From: Comamonas resistens
Lineage (GTDB): Bacteria > Pseudomonadota > Gammaproteobacteria > Burkholderiales > Burkholderiaceae_C
Direction of reading: 5' to 3'
Assembly: GCF_030064165.1 (NCBI RefSeq)
Contig: NZ_CP125947.1
Coordinates: 5,146,001-5,210,000 of the forward strand
DNA length: 64,000 nt
Both the position numbers and the translations under genes were made by a program. The notes under the pieces were generated by a model, which was not told the origin of the DNA, searched no databases, and was given only the letters and a program-made list of their open reading frames with translations. Of this stretch, positions 34,601 to 42,502 are shown one piece after another. Each line of letters begins with the position of its first letter. The stretch's first letter is position 1.

Positions 34601-35267
34601 CGGAGGATGAGGACTCCACCACTTCCTGGATGGTCTTCATGCCCGACCACAGGCCCGAGAAACGGCTCATGGCAAAGGCATGCAGGCCCATGTCCAGGAT
34701 GTCCTGCACATTGCTGGGAAAGAACACCGGCGTGCCGCATGCCTTGAAGATATGGTCGCTCTGATGCGCGGCAGTGGAGGACTTGCTGATGTGGTCGTCA
34801 CCGGCAATCGCAATCACGCCGCCATGCTTGGCCGTGCCGGCCATATTGGCGTGTTTGAACACGTCGGAGCAGCGGTCCACGCCCGGCCCCTTGCCGTACC
34901 AGATGCCGAAGACGCCATCGAACTTTTGGGTATCGGGATACAGATCCAGCTGCTGGGTGCCCCAGACGGCCGTGGCGCCCAGCTCCTCGTTCACGCCGGA
35001 CTGGAAGACGATATTGTTCGCCTCCATGTACTTCTTGGCTGCCCAGAGCGACTGGTCGTAAGTGCCCAGCGGCGAGCCGCGATAGCCGCTGATGAAACCC
35101 GCGGTATTGAGGCCGGCCTGGGCATCGCGCAGGCGCTGCAGCATGGGCAGCCGGACCAGGGCCTGCACGCCACTCATAAAGGCGCGGCCGCGGTCCAGCG
35201 AATATTTGTCGTCCAGAGTCACAGACTCCAGGGCACGACGGACTTCATCGGGCAAAGGGGCATTCAT
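31635..35267 (-). CDS. Indolepyruvate ferredoxin oxidoreductase family protein (fused IorA-IorB)
   Basis: A 1210-aa fused 2-oxoacid:ferredoxin oxidoreductase that oxidatively decarboxylates aryl or branched 2-oxoacids (indolepyruvate, phenylpyruvate) to acyl-CoA. The N-terminal TPP/pyrimidine domains include FISGYRGSPLGTYDQ and, near residues 450-480, SGCPHNTSTRVPEGS with GDGTYFHSGLLAIRQ. A [4Fe-4S] ferredoxin segment follows (CEGCGDCSVKSNCLSVEP ... SCNKDYSC). The gamma-type domain comes next (GIVVAGVGGTGVITIGSLLGMAAHLEG). The ATG at 35267 has GGAG just upstream. It is divergent from an Lrp/AsnC regulator, which probably controls it in amino-acid catabolism. Confidence 0.94.
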   Translation of the reverse strand: MNAPLPDEVRRALESVTLDDKYSLDRGRAFMSGVQALVRLPMLQRLRDAQAGLNTAGFISGYRGSPLGTYDQSLWAAKKYMEANNIVFQSGVNEELGATAVWGTQQLDLYPDTQKFDGVFGIWYGKGPGVDRCSDVFKHANMAGTAKHGGVIAIAGDDHISKSSTAAHQSDHIFKACGTPVFFPSNVQDILDMGLHAFAMSRFSGLWSGMKTIQEVVESSSSVEVDPDRVNIIIPEDFVMPPGGLHIRWPDPPLEQEARLMNYKWYAALAYVRANKLNHNVIATPNDRFGIIASGKAYNDTRQALADLGLDDDTCRQLGIRLHKVNVVWPLEATITRDFARGLQEILVVEEKRQVIEYQIKEELYNWRDDVRPNVVGKFSDEHGGEWSLPNPSTDWLLRPTADLTPAIIARAIAARLHKLGVPEHIETRMHERIAVLDAREAAMKAAKEVATGDRTPWFCSGCPHNTSTRVPEGSRAVAGIGCHYMTTWMPDRNTSTFTQMGGEGVTWAGQAPFTREQHVFANLGDGTYFHSGLLAIRQSIAAGTNITYKVLYNDAVAMTGGQRVGERPEGHSVAQIAHSLRAEGVVKLVVVTDEPGKYHGRTHQLDANPARAKHHELINDLPPGIEVFHRDELDRIQREFREIKGCTAIIYDQTCATEKRRRRKRGTMSTPDKTVIINELVCEGCGDCSVKSNCLSVEPVETEFGRKRRINQNSCNKDYSCVNGFCPSFVTVEGGQLKKPKREKKGSLDAMPNIPDPVIPVAEQAWGIVVAGVGGTGVITIGSLLGMAAHLEGKGVITQDAAGLAQKGGSTWSHIQIANRVDAIYTTKVDMAKADLVIGCDPIVAATPTTMSVMQPGRTFIALNTHASPTAAFVGNPDWQSPDSRCVQALTDAVGAEGVGSFDAEKASTALLGDSIYANPMMLGYAWQKGRVPLTRASLMRAMELNGVQIENNQAAFEWGRRCAHDLNAVRALFQASQVIQFVKKPSLDEMLGKRVEFLTGYQNAAYAKQYQDFVARVRAQEESLGQGTRLSQAVARYLFKLMAYKDEYEVARLHTDAVFTQKIGEMFEGDFKIVHHLAPPTTAKKDDKGQLQKKAYGPWMHKAMGVLAGMKGLRGTALDPFGRTEERKTERALIAEYRQCIETLLKGLTADKLALAVEIASIPEEIRGYGHVKERNLAAARTKWQGLMQRWSAPAMPATIAGQKLAVN

Positions 35268-35465
35268 GGCTTGTCTCCATGTGGGTGACCACCCGTGGCA
35301 GCTGTTGGCTACCAGAGCAGCATATTGCTTTGGACGTTCCTGCGCCATAGGCACCGAACGCAAGCTGTTTGCCCAAAGTTTAAGGAAAACGCCTTGAATA
35401 GAGCTTTCTTTTTATTGCCGGGGTTTACCTAGTTTTTGAAAGAATCTTGCTTTACATTTCAAAAT

Positions 35466-35972
35466 ATGAATCAAATTGATAGATTTGACTGGGCAATCCT
35501 GAATGAGCTGCAAGACAATGCACGCCTCACGAATGCCGAGCTGGCCCAGCGGGTCGGTCTGTCTGCCGCACCCTGCTGGCGGCGCGTGCGTGCACTGGAG
35601 GAAGCCGGCTACATCACCGGCTACCACGCCACGCTGGACCGCCACAAGCTAGGCCTGGGCGTACTGGCCTTTGTGCGTGTGGATGCCGCGCAAAACACGG
35701 CAGATATCACACAGGGCATGGAGGAATCCATCCGCCTGCTCCCCGAGGTCACTTCCTGCCACTACATCAGCGGAGCAGGCACTTTTGAGCTGCAGGTCGT
35801 TGCCCGCGATCTGGAGAGCTTTTCCGGCTTCATCCGCAATGTGCTGCTGCGCCTGCCTCATGTGAAGGACGTGCACACCACGTTTTCGCTGGGGGAAGTC
35901 AAATCCAGCAGCTCGCTACCCTTACCGGCTGTGCCGACCAACAAGACTGCCGCTAGCCACAAGCAGCCATAG
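35466..35972 (+). CDS. Lrp/AsnC family transcriptional regulator
   Basis: A 168-aa regulator: an N-terminal winged helix (FDWAILNELQDNARLTNAELAQRVGLSAAPCWRRVRALEEAGYI) and a C-terminal RAM/AsnC ligand-binding domain with LPEVTSCHYISGAGTFELQVVARD. Such proteins sense amino acids as octamers. It is divergent from the indolepyruvate oxidoreductase gene with ~200 bp between the starts, the usual layout for a local regulator; tryptophan, phenylalanine or branched-chain amino acids are candidate ligands by inference. The ATG at 35466 fits the family; an upstream in-frame start adds ten unrelated residues. Confidence 0.93.
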   Translation: MNQIDRFDWAILNELQDNARLTNAELAQRVGLSAAPCWRRVRALEEAGYITGYHATLDRHKLGLGVLAFVRVDAAQNTADITQGMEESIRLLPEVTSCHYISGAGTFELQVVARDLESFSGFIRNVLLRLPHVKDVHTTFSLGEVKSSSSLPLPAVPTNKTAASHKQP

Positions 35973-35993
35973 CATCCAGAAGAGAGGGAGAGC

Positions 35994-36476
35994 ATGAAAT
36001 CGAATCAAAAACGTCTAACACCTATATCTACCAAGAGCTACAAGCTATTATTTCTGATGAGCCTGGCCAGTGCTTCCATGCTGCACAGCGCACAAGCGGC
36101 AAGCATCTACCAATGCAAGCAACCCAACGGGCAGGTCGCATTCCAGCAAGCCCCCTGTGCGCACGGCGATGCGCAAACCCAGATCCGCCAGGCCCCCGGC
36201 ACCGCTGCTGCACCGCCATCCACATCGCCCCAACCGGCTGCCAAGACCGCAGCCCCCGCCCCCGGCAAAGCCGATATCAGCATGGCAGGCTCCAGCGACC
36301 GCCAAGCCTGCAACGACGCTGGCGTCGCTGTTCTTGAGCGCAAGCTCAGCCATCCCCAAGCCGTGTACCAGGCCTGCAAAAAGGAGCTGCCCGGCCGCCA
36401 GACGGATCAGGCTTGCATGGAGGCCTGCCTCCAGACCTGGCTGCGTGGCTACGAGAAGAGCTTGAAGAGCCAGTAG
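35994..36476 (+). CDS. DUF4124 domain-containing exported protein
   Basis: A 160-aa exported protein. After a long N-terminal basic region and signal peptide (to about AQA at residue 35) comes the DUF4124 motif IYQCKQPNGQVAFQQAPC. A Pro/Ala/Thr-rich linker follows, then a Cys-containing C-terminal part (RQACNDAGVAVLERKL, AVYQACKKELPGRQTDQACMEACL) likely disulfide-bonded in the periplasm. The function is unknown. The start region (TCTACCAAGAGCTACAAGCTATT) resembles a decayed family-A repeat. It lies 21 bp downstream of the Lrp-type gene. Confidence 0.82.
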   Translation: MKSNQKRLTPISTKSYKLLFLMSLASASMLHSAQAASIYQCKQPNGQVAFQQAPCAHGDAQTQIRQAPGTAAAPPSTSPQPAAKTAAPAPGKADISMAGSSDRQACNDAGVAVLERKLSHPQAVYQACKKELPGRQTDQACMEACLQTWLRGYEKSLKSQ

Positions 36477-36526
36477 GCGAGTCGTTGACGAAATAGGCCT
36501 GTTTCGTCCAATGATTGAAACAAAGA

Positions 36527-36604
36527 GAGCTGCCAGCGCTTATCCAGCATTGATTTCAGATGGTTATCCACTGAAACCCAAAGCCTGACAAGCGCTGGCA
36601 GCTC
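36527..36604. terminator. Family-A repeat acting as bidirectional hairpin
   Basis: Perfect 15-bp arms GAGCTGCCAGCGCTT (36527-36541) and AAGCGCTGGCAGCTC (36590-36604) with a ~48-nt loop. It lies between the converging DUF4124 and mltA genes, with TGTTTTC after the right arm and a T-rich exit on the minus strand. It is a large but plausible terminator. Confidence 0.6.
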
Positions 36605-36621
36605 CTGTTTTCGATAAACGC

Positions 36622-37800
36622 TTAGCGCAGATGCGGCGCCGAACCCGCTAGGCTCTTGGGCCAGAAGGCCCAGAGCTTGAGCGGCTGCTTGATGCGGCCG
36701 GCCAGATCGCCGGCCTCGGCGCCCCAGCCCATGAAGTAGTCGGCACGCACGGCGCCCAGGATGGCGCTGCCCGTATCCTGCGCAAACACCAGCCGGTTCA
36801 GGGCCACCGTGGGCCCGGGCGTGGACAGCCAGACCGGCGTGCCATAGGGAATGCTGTTGCGGTCCACTGCAATCGAGCGGCCCGGCGTCAGCGCCACGCC
36901 CTGCGCGCCCTTGGGGCCGAACTGGGCATCGAACTCATTGAGTTCCTCTTCGCGGAAGAACACATAGCGCGGGTTGCTCCACAGCATTTCATTCACACGC
37001 GAGGGATTGGCCGCAATCCAGGCACTGATGCCGGGCCAGGTGGCATCGCGCACCAGGCCCTGATCGAGCAGCCAGCGCCCCACGCTCTTGTAGGGCTGGT
37101 CATTCGTGCCCGCATAGGCCACGCGGATCATGCGCTGCGAGCCATTGGCTTCGGTCAGCTGCAGCCGGCCCGACCCCTGGATATGCAGCACCAGCATGTC
37201 CACCGGGTCGCGCAGCCAGGCGATCACACGCCCCGACAGTGCGGCCTGCGCCTCGGCATTGGTGTCGATCTGCTGGCGCGTGAACCAGGGCTTGCGCTTG
37301 CCGAAGCCCATGGGCGTCTGATAAATCGGCACATTGAAGCCGTCACCCTGCACACGACGCGCTTCGTACATGGGCTCGTAGTACGAGGTCAGCATGCCGT
37401 CGGGGCTGCCCGTCGTGGCCTCGATGCGATAAGGCTGAAGCTGGGCCATCATCCAGCTGCGCTGCTCGTCCTCGGTGGCGATGCTCAGGCGGCGCACATC
37501 ACCGCAGAGCGTGGCAAACACGGTGCTGGGGCGCTCGCAGTTCTTGATCCAGGCATTCCAGGCCTCGTTTAATGAATCTGTCGCGACACCGGGTAAATCC
37601 CCCCAGTCCACTGGAACCCAACGGCTCTTTGTGGGTACATTGGCGGTGAACGGTGGCTTCTGGGCAGAGGCGCCGGAGCCGCCATGCGGCTTGAGCTCGG
37701 CCACGGACGAGGGATCATTGTGCTGCTTGGTGGTGGTGCAGGCCACCAGGGTTCCGACAATCAGCGCCAGCGAGATACGGCGCAGGAGATGGACATTCAT
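36622..37800 (-). CDS. mltA: Membrane-bound lytic murein transglycosylase A
   Basis: A 392-aa outer-membrane lipoprotein lytic transglycosylase that cleaves peptidoglycan glycan strands. The signal peptide ends in the lipobox V-A-C (Cys21). The MltA barrel domain is recognisable by GMLTSYYEPMYEARRVQ, VDMLVLHIQGSGRLQL, RVAYAGTNDQPYKSVGRWLLDQG and NPRYVFFRE. The C-terminal 3D domain carries the catalytic Asp region (FAQDTGSAILGAVRADYFMGWGAEAG). The ATG at 37800 is the natural signal-peptide start. It shares the CATG sequence with a possible small rightward gene. Confidence 0.95.
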   Translation of the reverse strand: MNVHLLRRISLALIVGTLVACTTTKQHNDPSSVAELKPHGGSGASAQKPPFTANVPTKSRWVPVDWGDLPGVATDSLNEAWNAWIKNCERPSTVFATLCGDVRRLSIATEDEQRSWMMAQLQPYRIEATTGSPDGMLTSYYEPMYEARRVQGDGFNVPIYQTPMGFGKRKPWFTRQQIDTNAEAQAALSGRVIAWLRDPVDMLVLHIQGSGRLQLTEANGSQRMIRVAYAGTNDQPYKSVGRWLLDQGLVRDATWPGISAWIAANPSRVNEMLWSNPRYVFFREEELNEFDAQFGPKGAQGVALTPGRSIAVDRNSIPYGTPVWLSTPGPTVALNRLVFAQDTGSAILGAVRADYFMGWGAEAGDLAGRIKQPLKLWAFWPKSLAGSAPHLR

Positions 37801-37948
37801 GGGTCTGATTTTGCTTGAAGCATTGCTGGCGTTGGCAATTCTGGTCGCTATTGTGTGGTGGACCATGTTCTCGGGCCGTCAAAAGGGTGAGATACCCTCC
37901 GGCACCAAGGCCCAACCCCGGAATGAGGACAACGAGCCACCTTGCTGA
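37799..37948 (+). CDS. Putative 49-aa small membrane protein
   Basis: This short frame encodes one strong hydrophobic helix (GLILLEALLALAILVAIVWWTMF, residues 2-24) followed by a hydrophilic tail of Lys, Arg, Gln and Pro ending in C. AGGAG lies about 10 nt before the ATG. It is divergent from mltA and its start codon overlaps that of mltA on the palindrome CATG. No family is recognised. It could be spurious, since the upstream region is mltA antisense, but the helix plus ribosome-binding site argue for a real gene. Confidence 0.45.
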   Translation: MGLILLEALLALAILVAIVWWTMFSGRQKGEIPSGTKAQPRNEDNEPPC

Positions 37949-38153
37949 TCTTGTCACCAGGCCGATCGCCCCTCCCCTACAAAGGGGGTCGCGATTGGCT
38001 GTAGTGACAAATTTTTGCATCCGCAATAGGCTCTACGCGTGCGTCCTACGCTTTTAGGTCCCCCGGGCGCAGTACGCTCACTGCCTTGCAGCTTTGACAT
38101 CAAAGCTGGTGTGTCCGGTCCCATCATCGGGTCAATCAACTAAGGAGTTTTCT

Positions 38154-38813
38154 ATGCGCAAGCAAATGGCTGTGACGGCCGCTCTGGCCTCTGCATTGTT
38201 CATCACCGGCTGTGCCAACACCGGCGGCATGTCGGACACCACGCGACGCACTGCCACCGGCGCGGGCGTTGGCGCTCTGGGTGGCGCAGCCATCGGTGCC
38301 ATCGCCGGCGGTCACGCTGGCTCCGGTGCACTGATCGGTGCCGGCGTAGGTGCCCTGGGCTCCTACATCTGGTCCAAGAACCTGGAAAAGCAGAAGGCTG
38401 AAATGGAAGCCGCAACCCGGGGTACGGGTGTGGGCGTGACCCAGACTTCCGACAACCAGCTGAAGCTGGACATCCCCAGCGACATCTCCTTCGCTACCGG
38501 CAAGGCGGATATCCAGTCCAACTTCGCCCCCATCCTGGATCGCTTCGCCGACGGCCTGCGCAACAACCCCAACGCGGAAGTCCGCATCATCGGCCACACC
38601 GACAGCACCGGCTCCGACGCCATCAACGACCCCTTGTCGCTGCGTCGCGCCGAAGCCACGCGCAACTATCTGACATCGCGCGGCGTCAACGGTGCCCGCG
38701 TCCAGGTGCAGGGCATGGGTTCGCGTCAGCCCGTGGCCTCCAATGACACCAACGAAGGCCGCGCCCGCAACCGCCGTGTGGAAATCTTCGTGGGCGAGCG
38801 CGCCCAGCAGTAA
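38154..38813 (+). CDS. OmpA family lipoprotein (YiaD-like)
   Basis: A 219-aa outer-membrane lipoprotein: signal peptide and lipobox I-T-G-C (Cys20), then a glycine-zipper segment (TGAGVGALGGAAIGAIAGG and the following stretch to about residue 73), and a C-terminal OmpA-like peptidoglycan-binding domain (SDISFATGKADIQ, IGHTDSTGSDAIND, LSLRRAEATRNYLTSRGV, GRARNRRVEIFV). AAGGAG precedes the ATG at 38154. It anchors the outer membrane to the wall. It is followed by a clear terminator. Confidence 0.95.
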   Translation: MRKQMAVTAALASALFITGCANTGGMSDTTRRTATGAGVGALGGAAIGAIAGGHAGSGALIGAGVGALGSYIWSKNLEKQKAEMEAATRGTGVGVTQTSDNQLKLDIPSDISFATGKADIQSNFAPILDRFADGLRNNPNAEVRIIGHTDSTGSDAINDPLSLRRAEATRNYLTSRGVNGARVQVQGMGSRQPVASNDTNEGRARNRRVEIFVGERAQQ

Positions 38814-38835
38814 TCAGGTCCCCCTGAAAAAACCA

Positions 38836-38860
38836 GCCCCGCATTCGCGGGGCTTTTTTT
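38836..38860 (+). terminator. Intrinsic terminator of the OmpA lipoprotein gene
   Basis: Stem GCCCCGC-ATTC-GCGGGGC followed by seven T, 22 bp after the stop. Confidence 0.93.
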
Positions 38861-38894
38861 GTGCCTACGGCCCTGACAAAGGCATGCCCCAAAC

Positions 38895-38974
38895 GAGAGA
38901 CGCCGAGCAAGGGCCGCCCCGCAGCAATGGCGTCGTTCCCCTTTCAGGGGGAAGGCGCGCAGCGCCTCAGGGGG
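38895..38974 (-). repeat. Interspersed extragenic repeat, family B, copy 3
   Basis: On the minus strand it reads ACCCCCTGAGGCGC ... CTTCCCCCTG ... GGGCGGCCCTTGCTCGGCGTCTCT. Its CCCCCTGAG end overlaps the end of the response-regulator gene; the TGA inside it is that gene's stop codon. Confidence 0.8.
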
Positions 38975-39596
38975 TTCTCAACAAGTTCGCCAGCTCAACC
39001 GCCGACTTGACCTGCATCTTGTCAAACACGCGGGCGCGATGCACTTCCACCGTGCGCACGCTGATGTCGAGCTGATCGGCAATCAGCTTGTTGGGAACAC
39101 CCTCGACCACCAGACGCATCACATCTTTTTCACGGTCCGTCAGCTCCTCCAGGCGACCGCGCACGGCTTCACGCGCACGGTCGGACGCCAGATGCTCGGC
39201 CGATTTGAGCAGCGCCTGCTCGATACGGTCCACCAGTGCATTGTCGGAAAACGGTTTCTCGCAAAAATCGAAAGCGCCCCGCTTGACGGTATCCACCGCC
39301 GTGGGGATATCTGCATGTCCGGTCAGAAAGATGACGGGCATGGCCTCGATCTCGCCGCGCTCCAGCATGCGATTGAAGAGCGACAGACCACTCATGCCGG
39401 TCATGCGCATGTCCAGCAACAGGCAGCTGGGGCGGCGCACCACGGGCGGCCGCCTGAGCACCTCGACCTCAAAGTCTTCGGCACTGCGATAGCACTCACT
39501 CAGCAGTCTGCGCGAGCGCAGCAGCCATGCCAAAGCCTCTCGGACATCGGCATCGTCGTCCACGATGTAGACGGTAGCGTCGATTACAGGTTCCAT
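38967..39596 (-). CDS. Response regulator, NarL/FixJ type
   Basis: A 209-aa two-component response regulator: a receiver domain with acidic pocket D-D-D (13-15), phospho-acceptor Asp62 in LLLDMRMTG, Thr in FLTGHAD and Lys in FCEKPF. A LuxR-type helix-turn-helix follows from about residue 150 (LTDREKDVMRLVVEGVPNKLIADQLDISVRTVEVHR). FixJ/TodT-like. It starts 6 bp after the histidine kinase stop and pairs with it. Its stop codon lies within a family-B repeat, so the last residues R-T-P are partly repeat-encoded. Confidence 0.95.
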   Translation of the reverse strand: MEPVIDATVYIVDDDADVREALAWLLRSRRLLSECYRSAEDFEVEVLRRPPVVRRPSCLLLDMRMTGMSGLSLFNRMLERGEIEAMPVIFLTGHADIPTAVDTVKRGAFDFCEKPFSDNALVDRIEQALLKSAEHLASDRAREAVRGRLEELTDREKDVMRLVVEGVPNKLIADQLDISVRTVEVHRARVFDKMQVKSAVELANLLRTP

Positions 39597-39602
39597 GAAA
39601 AC

Positions 39603-41690
39603 TCAGTTCTGCCTTGCATCCCTATGGGCTGGCAGCGTGAATATGAACTCCGTGCCCGAAGGGAGGTGGGGGCGATAGTCAAGATGACCACCATGTTGCT
39701 CCACCACGGTGCGGCACAGGCTCAAACCCAGGCCCATGCCCTCGGCGCGCGTGGTGAAAAAGGGGGTGAACAGCTGTTCGGCCACTTCCTTGGGAATGCC
39801 GACGCCACAGTCCATGACTGAAAATTCTACCCAACGCGGCTCCTGCTGCTCTTGAGGGGCTTGCCGCACGCGCAAGGTTAATACGCGCTCCTTGAGCTCC
39901 GGCAGGTCCATGGCCTGCATGCCGTTGCGTGCCAGATTGAGCAATACCTGCTCCACCATGGTCAGGTCGCAGAGCACGCTGGGCAGACCAGGCTCCAGCT
40001 CCACCTGCACCTTGACGCGCAGCTTGTGTGCCTGCAATTGCACCAGCGGCATGACGGCATCGATGAGCTCCGCCGGGGGTACAACCTCCCGCGATTTGTC
40101 ACGGCGACGCACGAAATCACGCACGCTCTTGATGACACGGCCCGCACGCTCGGCCTGGTCGCCAATACGCTCCATCGCCATGCTCAAATCCTTGAGCTGG
40201 CTCTCGGCACTGCTGACCCCTGCCTCATGCTTGAGCATATTGAGCGAACCTGCGGCGTAGCTGGAGATGGCCACCAGCGGCTGCGTCAGCTCATGACTGA
40301 GCATGGACGCCATCTCGCCGACGGTGGCCAGTCTGGCCGTGGCCTGCAGACGCTCCTGCGAGGCGCGTGAAAGCTCCTCCATGCGGCGCTGCTCGCTGAT
40401 ATCGATGAAGGCACTCATCCAGCCCGTATGCATGCCCTGGGCATTGATCAGCGGTGCCTCGAAGATCAGCACCGGAAAGCGCGAACCGTCCTTTCGCATG
40501 AACACGCTTTCATGTCCTTCTCGCGGTGGAGGCGATGCGCCGGAGAGACGGTTGTCCCGGCGCTGGGTGTACTCCTCGGCCAGCTCCGGCGGCCAGTAAG
40601 GGGCAACGCTCAGGCCCAGCAGTTCTTCTGCCGAAAAACCAACCATATTGCAAAACGCCGGATTCACATAGGTGATGCGCCCCTGCAGGTCGCGTGCTCG
40701 CATGCCCGTGACCAGCGAGTCCTCCATGGCCTTGCGAAAGGCCAGCGCGTCACCCAGATCACGCTCGGCACGCAGGCGGCGGCGGTTGTCACGCACCAGC
40801 ACCACCAACACCGAGATCAAGGCAATCGACATGGCGGTGACCAGCGCCGTCATCACATTGGGAAAGACGCTGGGCGCATGGTGCCAGCTGTCCATACGCA
40901 ACACCAAGGTGCTGCCGGGCAGGTCCAGCAGCTGCTGGGCCGTGAACATGCGCGAGCCGCGCCAGGCCGCGCCCACCAGCGCCAGCCGGGTGCCGTCAGG
41001 CTCGGTGAACGAGACTTCCTGCGTGCGCGGTAGCGCCTTGCCTACATGGCTGACCAGGATGCCGTGCAGGCTGTAAGTGCCCAGCACATAACCCACCACA
41101 TGGCCGTTTTCCGTCAGCGGCATGCAGACCAGCATGGTTTCCGTGCCAAGACCATCGCCGAGCAACTGAAAGCGGCTGGGCGAATAGCTGGGGCCGTTGA
41201 AACGGCGTGCCTGGGTGCAGGTCAGCATCTCCGCCGAGTGCAGTTCCGTGCCATGCTTTTCATCCTCCCAGGGCACGGTACGGTATGGCGTCTCCGCATG
41301 GGCCTGCAGGCGCATATCCATGCCGCGCCATTCGATACGCATGAGCTCGCGGCGCTGCTGCAGCATCTCGCTGGCATGAGCGCGCCAGGTGTTGGCATCG
41401 ACGCTGTGGGCATTCAGGGCCTGCAGATCCTGCAGGTTCCGGCTCAGTGCCGCGCGTACATCGCCCACCGCATTGGCCGTGTCGCGCTCCAGCTTTTCCT
41501 GCACCTGCGTGGCTTCATAGCGCCCCGCCAGCCACACCATCGTGACCAACATGCTGACGACCAGCGCCACCAGCACGCTCCAGAGCGACCAGCGACGCCA
41601 GGCCAGACGCCAGCGACGCCAGGGCCAGCGGGCGAGATGTCGCTCAAACGGGTCGGGGGAAGAGGAATGGGTTTCGGAAGAGGGGTTCAC
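39603..41690 (-). CDS. Sensor histidine kinase with PAS domain (DctB/FixL-like)
   Basis: A 695-aa membrane kinase. TM1 is at about residues 36-55, a periplasmic sensor domain of ~220 residues follows, and TM2 is at about 279-299. A PAS domain occupies about 320-440 (MRARDLQGRITYVNPAFCNMVGFSAEELLG), followed by the dimerisation/H-box with His466 in M-L-S-H-E-L-T-Q-P. The ATPase domain has N box NLARNGMQAM, G1 DCGVGIP, F FTPFFTTRAEGMGLGLS. The start is GTG at 41690, overlapping the upstream nitrilase stop (GTGA). Its stimulus is unknown; the periplasmic sensor and co-transcription with yhdP suggest envelope status. Confidence 0.95.
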   Translation of the reverse strand: MNPSSETHSSSPDPFERHLARWPWRRWRLAWRRWSLWSVLVALVVSMLVTMVWLAGRYEATQVQEKLERDTANAVGDVRAALSRNLQDLQALNAHSVDANTWRAHASEMLQQRRELMRIEWRGMDMRLQAHAETPYRTVPWEDEKHGTELHSAEMLTCTQARRFNGPSYSPSRFQLLGDGLGTETMLVCMPLTENGHVVGYVLGTYSLHGILVSHVGKALPRTQEVSFTEPDGTRLALVGAAWRGSRMFTAQQLLDLPGSTLVLRMDSWHHAPSVFPNVMTALVTAMSIALISVLVVLVRDNRRRLRAERDLGDALAFRKAMEDSLVTGMRARDLQGRITYVNPAFCNMVGFSAEELLGLSVAPYWPPELAEEYTQRRDNRLSGASPPPREGHESVFMRKDGSRFPVLIFEAPLINAQGMHTGWMSAFIDISEQRRMEELSRASQERLQATARLATVGEMASMLSHELTQPLVAISSYAAGSLNMLKHEAGVSSAESQLKDLSMAMERIGDQAERAGRVIKSVRDFVRRRDKSREVVPPAELIDAVMPLVQLQAHKLRVKVQVELEPGLPSVLCDLTMVEQVLLNLARNGMQAMDLPELKERVLTLRVRQAPQEQQEPRWVEFSVMDCGVGIPKEVAEQLFTPFFTTRAEGMGLGLSLCRTVVEQHGGHLDYRPHLPSGTEFIFTLPAHRDARQN

Positions 41691-42502
41691 AGCACGCGAT
41701 GGGTCAGAGCAGGCAATTGTTGCCGCACTTGCTGCATCCGTTCACGACTGAGGCTTCCCAGCACCACGCCGGCGCCGCTGGCTTGTAGCGCCATCACCTC
41801 ACCCCAGGGGTCTATCAGCAGGCTGTGCCCCCAGGTTCTGCGGCCATTTTCATGCACCCCACCCTGGCCCGGCGCCAGCACATAGGCCTGGTTTTCGATC
41901 GCACGGGCACGCAGCAGAATCTCCCAGTGCGCCTGGCCCGTGGTGTGGGTAAAGGCACTGGGCACCAGCAGCAGGTCCGCGCCCTGCGCGCTGAGCATGC
42001 GGTAAAGCTCGGGAAAGCGAAGGTCATAGCAAACACTCAAGCCCAGACGCCAGACCTCACCATTTCTGGCCTTGATATCGCAGACCACGGGCTGCGCACC
42101 GGCCTGCACCACATCGGACTCGGCGTAATGCTCGCGTCCGTTGTCGAAGCGGAACAGATGAATCTTGTCGTAGCGGGCGACACAGTCGCCCTGCGGCGAG
42201 TAGACCAGGCTGGTGTTGAGCACATGCTGCGCGTCATCGGCCTGCAGCGGCAAGGTTCCTGCCACCACCCACAGCCGCAGCTCCCTGGCGGCCCGGGCCA
42301 TGAAGTCCTGGATGGGCCCCACGCCGAAGGCTTCGCAATAGGCAATCTTGTCCGTGTCCCTGGCACCCATGGCGCAGAAATATTCGGGCAGCACCACCAG
42401 CTCGGCCCCCAGGCTGGCGGCCTGCTCCATCAGTTGGCGCGCCTGGGCCAGATTGGACTGCAGCTGAATGCCGGAGACCATTTGCAATGCGGCGATTTTC
42501 AT
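41687..42502 (-). CDS. Carbon-nitrogen hydrolase family protein (Nit2-like)
   Basis: A 271-aa nitrilase-superfamily amidase with the complete Glu-Lys-Cys triad: E40 in VVLPEYF, K113 in YDKIHLF and C158 in SVCYDLRFPELYR. Closest in motif to Nit1/Nit2 omega-amidases, which clear deaminated glutathione or alpha-ketoglutaramate. GAAGGAGG lies before the ATG at 42502, which overlaps the yhdP stop (ATGA). The yhdP-nit order is common in betaproteobacteria. Confidence 0.94.
   Translation of the reverse strand: MKIAALQMVSGIQLQSNLAQARQLMEQAASLGAELVVLPEYFCAMGARDTDKIAYCEAFGVGPIQDFMARAARELRLWVVAGTLPLQADDAQHVLNTSLVYSPQGDCVARYDKIHLFRFDNGREHYAESDVVQAGAQPVVCDIKARNGEVWRLGLSVCYDLRFPELYRMLSAQGADLLLVPSAFTHTTGQAHWEILLRARAIENQAYVLAPGQGGVHENGRRTWGHSLLIDPWGEVMALQASGAGVVLGSLSRERMQQVRQQLPALTHRVL

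Noticed and set aside
31749..34610. 953-codon open frame on the plus strand opposite the IorAB gene
   Set aside because: It lies wholly within the indolepyruvate oxidoreductase gene on the other strand. The composition is artefactual and there are no motifs.
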